Origin: VXYK01 sp965221585
Lineage (GTDB): Bacteria; Actinomycetota; Acidimicrobiia; Acidimicrobiales; Aldehydirespiratoraceae
DNA length: 64,000 nucleotides
Assembly: GCA_965221585.1 (NCBI GenBank)
Contig: OZ244898.1
Location: 62,001-126,000 of the forward strand
Direction of reading: 5' to 3'
Positions 17,983 through 26,111 of this stretch are shown piece after piece (positions within the stretch are counted from its first letter, which is position 1; each line of letters opens with the position of its first letter). The notes below the pieces were generated by a model. It was not told the DNA's origin. It did not search any database and saw only the letters and a program-made list of their open reading frames with translations. A program made the translations under genes and the position numbers.

Positions 17983-18691
17983 CACCGTTGACGAGACCAG
18001 CGCTGAGCAAACAGATGCAAACGACGAGGTCCGTGAAGCGGTTCTGGCTGAGCTGACCGACGAACTCGGCGACGCTCTGGTTGACTCCCACCTGGCGGCA
18101 GGCATTGATCTCACGGTTCGCGTCACCTCGGAGGCCTGGGCCTCCACCGCCGAGTTCCTCAAAGAGGAGATGGGGTTCAGCTACTTCGGGTTCCTCAGTG
18201 CCATCGACTGGCTGCCCTCGCCGTTCGGCCGTGACATGGACAGCCAGGTCGATCTGGCCCTCGACGAGCCAGCCGATCCCGACGACGCAGAACCGATGGA
18301 ACAGGGACTCGCCGGTGGCGAGACCCGCTTTCAGGTTCTGGCGAGGGTCAACGACGTCGTCAACCATCGGGCCGTCACCCTTAAGGCCGATGTCGACGAG
18401 GCCACCATGTCGGTGCCGAGCTGGGTGCCCGTATACCCGGGCGCGAACTGGCACGAACGTGAGACCTGGGAGATGTTCGGCATCGACTTCGTCGGTCATC
18501 CCGGTCTGCGCCACATCTACCTGCCCGGCGCGTTCGAGGGGAACCCGCTGCGCAAGGACTACCCGTTGCTGGCGCGGCGCGTGAAACCATGGCCCGGCAT
18601 CGTCGACGTGGAACTCATGCCGACCGAGGAGACCGACGAGGCTGACGGGCAACAGGAAGCCGAAGCCACAGCGGAGGCGAGCGACGCATGA
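17960..18691 (+). CDS. nuoC: NuoC, complex I 30 kDa subunit (second cluster)
   Basis: About 243 residues; separate from nuoD. The conserved core WHERETWEMFGIDFVGHPGL and GNPLRKDYP is present, preceded by an acidic N-terminal extension. Start choice is open: GTG 17960 overlaps nuoB by 23 bases, but the ribosome binding site GGAGGGG (17954-17960) is better placed for an in-frame TTG at 17969, which would shorten the protein by three residues. The stop overlaps the nuoD start (ATGA). Confidence 0.93.
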   Translation: MIRLSSNDTVDETSAEQTDANDEVREAVLAELTDELGDALVDSHLAAGIDLTVRVTSEAWASTAEFLKEEMGFSYFGFLSAIDWLPSPFGRDMDSQVDLALDEPADPDDAEPMEQGLAGGETRFQVLARVNDVVNHRAVTLKADVDEATMSVPSWVPVYPGANWHERETWEMFGIDFVGHPGLRHIYLPGAFEGNPLRKDYPLLARRVKPWPGIVDVELMPTEETDEADGQQEAEATAEASDA

Positions 18692-19869
18692 CCGCAGTCT
18701 CGAGCCGCCAGCAACTCAACTACATTGCCGCGCAGGCTGCAGACGCCCGGGTCAACCTCGAAATCGAGACCGAGGGCATGACCCTCAACATCGGGCCGCA
18801 ACATCCGGCGACACACGGCACGCTGCGCATCGTCGCCAAGCTAGACGGCGAGCAGGTCATCGCTGCGGAGCCGGTCATGGGCTACATGCACCGCGGCTAC
18901 GAGAAACTCAGCGAGGTTCGCACATATCCGCAGGTAACGACGCTCATCAACCGCATCGACTGGTTGGGGAGCTTTGCCAACGAGGTGCCGTTCATCCTGG
19001 CGGCCGAGCAGTTGATGGAGGTCGAAGCGCCTCCGAGAGCCCAATGGATCCGCACGGTCCTCTTCGAGATGAGCCGGATCGCCAACATCGTGCTGTTCCT
19101 CGGCGACATGGCCGTGCAGGTCGGCGCGGTTACACCGGTCTTCTTCGCCTTCCGCGACCGGGAGCACATCCTCAACCAGATCGAAGCAGCCACGGGAGGG
19201 CGTTTCCACCCCAACTTCGACCGGATCGGCGGCCTGAAAGACGACCTCCCGAAGGGCTGGATCGTTGAGACCAAACAGGTGATGAAGAAGATGCGCTCGT
19301 TCTGCGACGAGATCGAAGATCTGGTCATGGGCAACGAGATCTTCCAGGCCCGTACCCGTGGAATCGGTGTGGTCCCTGCAGACATCGGCCTGTCGTACGG
19401 ACTCTCGGGAGCCAACATCCGTGGCTCCGGGGTTGACTGGGACGTTCGACGCGACGGCACCACCGGCGCAGGCGGGCTGGTGCACAACGAACTCGACTGG
19501 CGGGTCTGGACCCATCCTGACGGTGATTCGTTCAGCCGGTTCTGGGTCCGCCTCCAGGAGGTGCGGGAGTCCACCAAGATGGTCGACCAGCTCCTCGACG
19601 GCCTCCCGAGTGGTTCGATCATGGCCAAAGTCCCCCGCATCATCAAGGTCCCGGAGGGCGAAGCGTACGTCGAGACCGAGAACCCCCTGGGCGTGATGGG
19701 CTACTACGTGGTCTCCAAGGGCGGTCTGGTCCCGTTCCGGGTCAAGATCCGCTCAGCGTCGTTCAACAACATGTCGATAACGCCGTGGCTGCTGATCGGT
19801 GTGTACGTCCCCGACATCATCACCATTCTCGGCAGCCTCTACTTCATCCTCGGAGACATCGACCGGTGA
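18688..19869 (+). CDS. nuoD: NuoD, divergent quinone-site subunit (second cluster)
   Basis: 393 residues. Family membership is clear (GPQHPATHGTLR, PRAQWIR, and FNNM near the end). Key residues differ from the first copy. The quinone-contacting Tyr (Tyr100 in the first NuoD, Tyr144 in Yarrowia) is Trp92 in NRIDWLG. The Asp paired with the quinone-site His (bovine Asp160, Asp152 in the first copy) is Gln144 in MAVQVGA. Arg69 in MHRGYEK matches the arginine methylated in mitochondrial NDUFS2, while the first copy has Thr. From memory, the NuoD of the Streptomyces second nuo cluster also has Trp, so this is probably a subfamily trait. It is the best indication that the second enzyme handles its acceptor differently. 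Confidence 0.95.
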   Translation: MTAVSSRQQLNYIAAQAADARVNLEIETEGMTLNIGPQHPATHGTLRIVAKLDGEQVIAAEPVMGYMHRGYEKLSEVRTYPQVTTLINRIDWLGSFANEVPFILAAEQLMEVEAPPRAQWIRTVLFEMSRIANIVLFLGDMAVQVGAVTPVFFAFRDREHILNQIEAATGGRFHPNFDRIGGLKDDLPKGWIVETKQVMKKMRSFCDEIEDLVMGNEIFQARTRGIGVVPADIGLSYGLSGANIRGSGVDWDVRRDGTTGAGGLVHNELDWRVWTHPDGDSFSRFWVRLQEVRESTKMVDQLLDGLPSGSIMAKVPRIIKVPEGEAYVETENPLGVMGYYVVSKGGLVPFRVKIRSASFNNMSITPWLLIGVYVPDIITILGSLYFILGDIDR

Positions 19870-20900
19870 GCAGCGCCCTTCTCGCCGAGCTGGCCTACTG
19901 GCAGCAGACTGGCATCCGCGTTGGTGCCGGACTGGCCGCGGTGCTGCTGGTGGCAGGCGCACTCGTGTATCTGCACCTGTTCAAGGCCGTTTCGTTCATG
20001 CAGAGCCGGCTGGGCCCGATGGAAGCGGGACCCTACGGTTCGCTCCAGTTGCTGGCCGAGGTCGGCAAGCACTTGCAGAAGGAGGACATCTTCCCGCGCA
20101 AGGCCGACCGGTTCGTGTTCGGCGCGGCACCGTTCGTGGTGCTCGCGTCCACGTTCCTGCTGGTTGTCGTGGTGCCGGCAGGGCCCGACCTGTGGTTCGT
20201 CAACAGCGAACTCGGCATCTACCTGGGTATGGCCGTGTCGTCGGTCTCTGTGCTCGGGATCCTGATGGCCGGTTGGGGATCGTCCAACAAGTACTCGCTG
20301 CTCGGCGGGCTGCGTGCGACCGGCCAGCTCATCGCCTATGAACTTCCGCTGATCCTGGCGGTGATCGGTGTGGTGATCCAGGCGGGCACGATGAACATGG
20401 CAGACATCGTCTACGCCCAGGCGAACGGCGAGATCTTCGGTCTGGGTGTCGTCGGCAACCCCTACATCCTCACCCAGGGTGTTGCGTTCATAATCTTCCT
20501 GATCGCCATGCAGGCGGAGCTCGCCCAGGCACCGTTCGACATGCCGGTGGCAGAGTCCGAACTGGTGACGGGGTACATGACCGAATACTCGGGAATGCGG
20601 TTCCTGCTGTTCTTCATCGGCGAGTTCGCGACCGCCGCGGTGTTCGCAGCGCTCGCCTCGGTTCTGTTCCTGGGGGGCTGGTACATCCCGGGCATCGATC
20701 CGGGCGCGGACATCATGAACGTCCTGGGGCCGTTGGTGATGCTCGTGAAGATCGTCGGCCTGACTTTCGTGGTCTTCTGGACCCGATTCACCATGCCCCG
20801 CTTCCGCGAGGACCAACTCCAGCGTCTCGCTTGGAAATTCCTCATTCCGATCGCTCTGGCCAACATCGTGGTCACGGGCATCCTCAAGGTCACGTTCTAG
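19866..20900 (+). CDS. nuoH: NuoH, complex I membrane subunit (second cluster)
   Basis: 344 residues from GTG 19866, overlapping the nuoD stop (GTGA); the upstream part of the longer frame lies in nuoD. Eight or so membrane helices, QSRLGPMEAG after helix 1, and the acidic loop ELAQAPFDMPVAESEL with YMTEYSGMRF are conserved. No C-terminal extension, unlike the first copy. Confidence 0.95.
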   Translation: MSSALLAELAYWQQTGIRVGAGLAAVLLVAGALVYLHLFKAVSFMQSRLGPMEAGPYGSLQLLAEVGKHLQKEDIFPRKADRFVFGAAPFVVLASTFLLVVVVPAGPDLWFVNSELGIYLGMAVSSVSVLGILMAGWGSSNKYSLLGGLRATGQLIAYELPLILAVIGVVIQAGTMNMADIVYAQANGEIFGLGVVGNPYILTQGVAFIIFLIAMQAELAQAPFDMPVAESELVTGYMTEYSGMRFLLFFIGEFATAAVFAALASVLFLGGWYIPGIDPGADIMNVLGPLVMLVKIVGLTFVVFWTRFTMPRFREDQLQRLAWKFLIPIALANIVVTGILKVTF

Positions 20901-20914
20901 GTCGGCAGGTACTT

Positions 20915-21454
20915 ATGGCACTTATTCCAGGACTCATCAAGGGACTCGGAGTCACCGGGTCGACCATGCTGCGCACGATCTTCCCCGGCGGGATCACCAA
21001 ACCGATCCCCTCGCCGGTCAAGGGTGCCGAGACGGTGCAGTACCCCCATGAGAAAGAGGCGCCGCCGACCAGGGCGCGTGGCGTGATAGCGCTCCATGAG
21101 GAGAACTGCACCGCCTGCATGCTCTGTGCCCGTGAATGCCCGGACTGGTGCATCTACATCGAGGGCCACAAGGAGAAGGCACCGCCGCGTCGAGCGGGCG
21201 GGAAGCCTCGCCAGCGCAACATCCTCGACCGGTTCGACATCGACTACGCGTTGTGCATGTTCTGCGGGATCTGTGTGGAGGTCTGCCCCTTCGAGGCGTT
21301 GTTCTGGAGCCCCGAGTACGAGTTCTCGGAGCCCCGGATCGCTGATCTGCTGCACGACAAGGAGCGCCTGTGCGAGTGGATGGAGACGGTCCCGGACTTT
21401 GAGGACTACGAGGCCGGTTCGCAGCAGAAGAAGCTGAAGGTGCCGCCCACATGA
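20915..21454 (+). CDS. nuoI: NuoI, 2x[4Fe-4S] ferredoxin subunit (second cluster)
   Basis: 179 residues from ATG 20915 (14 bases after nuoH, with a weak GGCAGGT). Both cluster motifs are complete: CTACMLCARECP and CMFCGICVEVCP. With NuoEFG absent, NuoI is the subunit most likely to accept electrons from a soluble donor, as in F420H2- or ferredoxin-linked complex I relatives; the donor itself is not visible in the window. Confidence 0.95.
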   Translation: MALIPGLIKGLGVTGSTMLRTIFPGGITKPIPSPVKGAETVQYPHEKEAPPTRARGVIALHEENCTACMLCARECPDWCIYIEGHKEKAPPRRAGGKPRQRNILDRFDIDYALCMFCGICVEVCPFEALFWSPEYEFSEPRIADLLHDKERLCEWMETVPDFEDYEAGSQQKKLKVPPT

Positions 21455-21993
21455 GCATGTTGGCCGCGCTGTCCACCGCGCTGTCCACCGACGGCGACCT
21501 GTATGTCGCGCAGAACGTCTTCTTCGCGGTCATTGCGGTGACGATGATCTTCTCGGCGGTGCGGGTCGTCACCACCAGCAACATCGTGCATGCGGCGTTG
21601 TGGCTGGTGGTGGTTCTGGCCGGGGTGGCCGCCCAGTTCATCCTGCTCGGCTCCGAGTTCGTAGCCGTGACCCAGGTGTTGGTCTACATCGGCGCGGTGG
21701 TCGTGCTGTTCCTTTTCGGGGTGATGTTGACGCGCGCCTCGCTCGGTGACGACGAGTCGGTGGGTGAAGAGAAGCGGGGCATCGCCGCGGTTGTGGCCGT
21801 ACTGCTGTTCTCGGTGATGGCGATCGCCTTGATCGACAGTTTCGAGGACAACCGTCTGGTCATCGACGAACCCCTGTCGACGGCCAGGGTTTCCGACGCC
21901 ATCTTCTCTCAGTACATCGTGGCGTTCGAGGCGGTGTCGGTTCTGTTGTTGGCGGCGCTGATCGGCGCCATCGTCGTGGCGCGCAAGGACTGA
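21451..21993 (+). CDS. nuoJ: NuoJ, complex I membrane subunit (second cluster)
   Basis: 180 residues, five membrane helices; ATG overlaps the nuoI stop. The helix around VTQVLVYIGAVVVLFLFGVML corresponds to the pi-bulge helix. Shorter by about 20 residues than the first copy. Confidence 0.94.
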   Translation: MSMLAALSTALSTDGDLYVAQNVFFAVIAVTMIFSAVRVVTTSNIVHAALWLVVVLAGVAAQFILLGSEFVAVTQVLVYIGAVVVLFLFGVMLTRASLGDDESVGEEKRGIAAVVAVLLFSVMAIALIDSFEDNRLVIDEPLSTARVSDAIFSQYIVAFEAVSVLLLAALIGAIVVARKD

Positions 21994-22006
21994 GGGGGCT
22001 GAGCAC

Positions 22007-22306
22007 ATGTTGTTGAATCAGTTCCTGCTGCTGTCCGGGGTGCTGTTCTGCATAGGCGTTTACGGTGTTCTGGCCCGTAAGAACGGCGTGCTGGTGCTGA
22101 TGTCGATCGAGCTCATCCTGAACGCCGTGAATATCAACCTCGTCGCTTTCGGCGCGCTCACCAACGATGTGGGCGGCTCGGTGTTCGCCCTGTTCACCAT
22201 TGCGGTGGCAGCCGCCGAAGTCGGTATCGGCTTGGCCATCGTCCTGCTCATCTACCGCAACCGTCGCAGCATCGACCTCTCCGAGATCGATCTCATGAAG
22301 GGCTGA
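22007..22306 (+). CDS. nuoK: NuoK, complex I membrane subunit (second cluster)
   Basis: 99 residues, three membrane helices. The helix glutamates are kept (MSIELILNAVN and AAAEVGIGLAI). GAGGGGG upstream serves as ribosome binding site. Three bases separate it from nuoL. Confidence 0.95.
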   Translation: MLLNQFLLLSGVLFCIGVYGVLARKNGVLVLMSIELILNAVNINLVAFGALTNDVGGSVFALFTIAVAAAEVGIGLAIVLLIYRNRRSIDLSEIDLMKG

Positions 22307-22309
22307 TCA

Positions 22310-24520
22310 GTGTCTCTTCTTGTCGCCCTCGCTGAATCCGACTCGGTGCCGACCAGCTCGACCGTGACCCATGCGGCGAACTGGTTCCTCGAGAACGCCT
22401 GGTTGGTCCCGTTGCTGCCCGCGTTGTCGTTCGTGGGGATCCTCTTCTTCGGTAAGCGGATGCGCTACAAGGGGGCCGAGTTGGGGATCGGCGCGGTCGC
22501 GGTCTCCTTCGTGCTGGCGGTTTGCGCAGGTATCGCCTGGTTGGGTCATCACGACGACAGCGGCTACTACGCGGTCCAGAGTTCGACGCAGTGGCTGCAG
22601 TCCGGGGGCGTCGAGTTCGGCGCCGGGGTCCTGGTCGACGGCCTGTCGGTGATGATGCTGCTGGTGGTGACCATCGTGTCGCTGCTGGTGCACATCTACA
22701 GCACCGACTACGTAGGAGACGACAAGCGGTACACCCACTTCTTCGCGTTCCTGTCGCTGTTCACCGCTGCGATGCTGTTCTTCGTCCTCAGCGACAACAT
22801 CCTGCAGATGATCGTCGGCTGGGAACTCGTCGGTGTCTGCTCCTTCGTGTTGATCGGACACTGGTGGGAGGAGAAACCCAACTCCGACGCGGCACTGAAG
22901 GCCTTCCTCACCAACCGGGTGGGAGACGTCGGCCTGATCATCGGCACGATCACGCTCTTCTTCGCTGCCGGGGGCGGCCACACCTTCGACACGGTCGCCA
23001 TCAACGAAGCGATCGTGCAGGGCGAGGTTGGCCACACAGCCCTCGTTGTGGCCTCGGTCTGCCTGATGGCCGCGGTCATGTCGAAGTCAGGTCAGTTCAT
23101 TCTCCACACCTGGCTGCCCGATGCGATGGCCGGCCCTACCCCAGTGTCGGCGTTGATCCATGCAGCCACGATGGTCGTTGCCGGTGTCTTCATGATCGCC
23201 CGGCTGTACCCCGTGTTCTTCGAGGGAATGCAGATCGGCGGGTCGAGCATCAACCTGATGGCCACCATCGGCGCCATCACCCTGGTCTTCGGCGGCCTGC
23301 TGGCATTCGTGCAGGACGACATCAAGAAGGTGCTGGCCTATTCGACGGTCTCACAACTCGGGTACATGGTAATGGCGCTCGGTGTCGGTGCCTGGACCGC
23401 TGCGGTCTTCCACCTGTTCACCCATGCCTTCTTCAAAGCCAACCTCTTCCTGGGCTCGGGCTCGGTGGCCCATGCGGTGCATTCGTTCGACATGAAGCGG
23501 GACATGGGCGGAATGCGCAAGTTCATGCCGAAGACCTACGTCACTTTCATCATCGGTTCGTTGGCGCTGGCCGGGCTCTTCCCGTTGGCGGGGTTCTGGT
23601 CGAAGGACGAGATACTCGTCGGCACGGGCGGTTGGGGACTGTTCGGCGGTACCGGCGGCAACGGCGCGTACACGTTCCACCTGGTGATGGGCATGTTCGG
23701 AGCGGCACTCACCGCGGCTTACATGACCCGCTGCGTGTATCTGACGTTCCACGGCGAGTACCGCGGCGGCCACGCTCACGACGACGCCCACGCTCACGAC
23801 GAGCATGCCCACCATGGTGACCCGCACGAGTCGGGGCCACGCATCCTGGTGCCGCTCTACATCCTGTCGGGTCTGGCCATCGTGGCCGGTTTCGTCAACC
23901 TCCCGGGCGGGTTCCAGCTCGTTCCCGACTCTTGGACAGAACGCTTCGGCCACTACGTGGAACCGGTGGGATCTTCGTACTTCCCGAAGATCGCCCACGC
24001 AACCCCGAGCTGGTCGTTGGCTGTGGCGGCGAGCGTTGTGGCCCTGGTGGGCGCGGCTGTGGCGATCCACTACTACTTCGTGAAGGTCGATCGTCTGTCC
24101 AACGAAACCAAACAGTCGCTCACCGGATTGCCGGACGGCCTCTCCACGACCAACGGCGCAGCGGGCGCCGGCCACAGGGTGCTCGTCAACAAGTACTACC
24201 TCGACCACCTCTACGAAGAAGTCATCGTCCGCTTCACCAAAGGACCGCTGGCCCGCGCTGCCTACTGGACCAATCAGAAGGTGATCGACCGCACGGTGGA
24301 CGCGGCCGGCGAGACAGCGGTCATGGTGGGCCGCGGTGTCTACGACGTGGTCGACCAGGCTGTCATCGACGGGTTCGTCGACGGTTCGGGACGGGTATCG
24401 GACGCCACCGGTGAAGAACTCCGTCACATCAACTCCGGCAAGGTCCAGAACTACGCCGCAATCCTCTTCGCAATGGCGGCAGTGCTCGCCGGAGCCTTCT
24501 TGATCATCTTCGCTCTCTAA
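22310..24520 (+). CDS. nuoL: NuoL with a histidine-rich loop (second cluster)
   Basis: 736 residues, GTG start. Antiporter-like distal proton channel; WELVGVCSFVLIG and WLPDAMAGPTPVSALIHAATMV are conserved. In the loop where the first NuoL carries its coiled coil, this copy has a His/Asp-rich segment (residues 488-506, eight His, GGHAHDDAHAHDEHAHHG). A long amphipathic region near the C-terminus (KYYLDHLYEEVIVRFTKGP and following) matches the lateral helix and final helix region of NuoL. Confidence 0.95.
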   Translation: MSLLVALAESDSVPTSSTVTHAANWFLENAWLVPLLPALSFVGILFFGKRMRYKGAELGIGAVAVSFVLAVCAGIAWLGHHDDSGYYAVQSSTQWLQSGGVEFGAGVLVDGLSVMMLLVVTIVSLLVHIYSTDYVGDDKRYTHFFAFLSLFTAAMLFFVLSDNILQMIVGWELVGVCSFVLIGHWWEEKPNSDAALKAFLTNRVGDVGLIIGTITLFFAAGGGHTFDTVAINEAIVQGEVGHTALVVASVCLMAAVMSKSGQFILHTWLPDAMAGPTPVSALIHAATMVVAGVFMIARLYPVFFEGMQIGGSSINLMATIGAITLVFGGLLAFVQDDIKKVLAYSTVSQLGYMVMALGVGAWTAAVFHLFTHAFFKANLFLGSGSVAHAVHSFDMKRDMGGMRKFMPKTYVTFIIGSLALAGLFPLAGFWSKDEILVGTGGWGLFGGTGGNGAYTFHLVMGMFGAALTAAYMTRCVYLTFHGEYRGGHAHDDAHAHDEHAHHGDPHESGPRILVPLYILSGLAIVAGFVNLPGGFQLVPDSWTERFGHYVEPVGSSYFPKIAHATPSWSLAVAASVVALVGAAVAIHYYFVKVDRLSNETKQSLTGLPDGLSTTNGAAGAGHRVLVNKYYLDHLYEEVIVRFTKGPLARAAYWTNQKVIDRTVDAAGETAVMVGRGVYDVVDQAVIDGFVDGSGRVSDATGEELRHINSGKVQNYAAILFAMAAVLAGAFLIIFAL

Positions 24521-24537
24521 CCCAGGAATCTCTCAAT

Positions 24538-26109
24538 ATGGACACAATCGCTGATACCAACTGGTTGCTCTCGGCCTTGGTCTTCGCTCCGCTCGTCGGG
24601 GCGTTGGTCATGGTGTTTATCCCCCAGCAAGACGAGCAGTCGCACAAGCAGGTGGCCCTGATCACCTCGGTGGTCACCCTGGGGCTGGCCGCCTTCCTGC
24701 TGATCGACTTCGACTACGGTCAGGCCGGGTCGTTGCAGTACTTCGTGGACACCGAGTGGATCGAAGTGATCGGGGCGGGTTACACGATCGGCGTAGACGG
24801 CATGTCGCTGCCGTTGATCGCGCTCACCGCGCTGGTCATGCCGCTGGTGTTCGTCTACTCCTGGAACCACATCCCCGAACCAGGCAATGCCAAGGCGTTC
24901 CTGATTCTGTCGCTGATCCTGGAGACCGGGATGATCGGCACGTTCGTCGCCCAGGACCTGGTCCTCTTCTTCGTCTTCTTCGAGGTCGTGCTGCTGCCGA
25001 TGTTCTTCATGATCGCAGTCTGGGGCGGCGAGAACCGACGCTATGCCTCGCTGAAGTTCTTCCTGTTCACCCTGTTCGGCTCGGCTCTGATGCTGCTGTC
25101 GTTCCTAGCGCTGTTCTTCCTCACCGACGCGGGCACGTTCTCCATGCTGGTGTTGACCGAGAACGCCGGCGCAGGGATCGCCAGAGGCACCCAATTGCTC
25201 GTCTTCGGGGGCATGTTCCTCGGCTTCGGCGTCAAAGTGCCGATGTTCCCGTTCCACACCTGGCTACCCGACGCCCACACCGAAGCACCGACCCAGGGTT
25301 CGGTGATCCTTGCTGCGGTGCTGCTGAAGCTCGGGACCTACGGCTTCATCCGCATCGCCATCCCCATGCTGCCCGAAGCAGCCGAGGCCTGGGCTCCCTG
25401 GATCGGCCTGCTGGCGGTGATCGGCATCATCTACGGTGCGCTCGGCTGCCTGGCCCAGACCGACATGAAACGCCTGATCGCCTTCTCGTCGGTCGCCCAC
25501 ATGGGCTTCGTGATGCTCGGCATCGCCACGCTGACCGACTTCGGCATCAACGCCGCAATCTTCGGCATGGTCGCGCACGGGCTGATCACCGGAATGCTCT
25601 TCTTCATCGCGGGCTCGGTGAAGGAGCGCTACCACACACTGGAAATCAAGCGGCTCGGCGGGATGCTCGCCCAGGCCCCCCGCCTGGGTTGGATTCTGGG
25701 GTTCACGTCGATGGCCTCGCTCGGCCTGCCCGGTCTCGCCGGGTTCTGGGGCGAGTTCCCGGCGATCCTCGCGGCCTACAACCCCGCCGTCGGGATCCCC
25801 GAGGAGACCTTCCGCGGCTACATGGTCGTGGCGGCCATCGGCACGGTGCTCGCCGCCGGCTACCTGCTGTGGCTGCTGCAACGCACGGCGATGGGAGAGC
25901 CGAAGGCTGAGTTCGCCGATGATCCCAATATCACCGACGTGTCCACGACCGAGTGGATCGCCTGGGCGCCGCTGCTGTTCGGGATCGTCCTCTTCGGGAT
26001 TGCCCCGGGCTTGATCTTCGAAGTCACGGACCCCGCGGTGGTCCAGTCGCTCGACAACTGCATCCAGGTGGGATGCGATGTCGCTGACGTCGCGGCGGGA
26101 GGAGGCTGA
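24538..26109 (+). CDS. nuoM: NuoM, complex I antiporter-like subunit (second cluster)
   Basis: 523 residues, about 14 membrane helices. FFEVVLLPMFFMI with its conserved Glu and FPFHTWLPDAHTEAPTQGS are intact. It starts 17 bases after nuoL with a weak AGGAA ribosome binding site and ends two bases before the nuoN GTG. Confidence 0.95.
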   Translation: MDTIADTNWLLSALVFAPLVGALVMVFIPQQDEQSHKQVALITSVVTLGLAAFLLIDFDYGQAGSLQYFVDTEWIEVIGAGYTIGVDGMSLPLIALTALVMPLVFVYSWNHIPEPGNAKAFLILSLILETGMIGTFVAQDLVLFFVFFEVVLLPMFFMIAVWGGENRRYASLKFFLFTLFGSALMLLSFLALFFLTDAGTFSMLVLTENAGAGIARGTQLLVFGGMFLGFGVKVPMFPFHTWLPDAHTEAPTQGSVILAAVLLKLGTYGFIRIAIPMLPEAAEAWAPWIGLLAVIGIIYGALGCLAQTDMKRLIAFSSVAHMGFVMLGIATLTDFGINAAIFGMVAHGLITGMLFFIAGSVKERYHTLEIKRLGGMLAQAPRLGWILGFTSMASLGLPGLAGFWGEFPAILAAYNPAVGIPEETFRGYMVVAAIGTVLAAGYLLWLLQRTAMGEPKAEFADDPNITDVSTTEWIAWAPLLFGIVLFGIAPGLIFEVTDPAVVQSLDNCIQVGCDVADVAAGGG

Positions 26110-26111
26110 CA

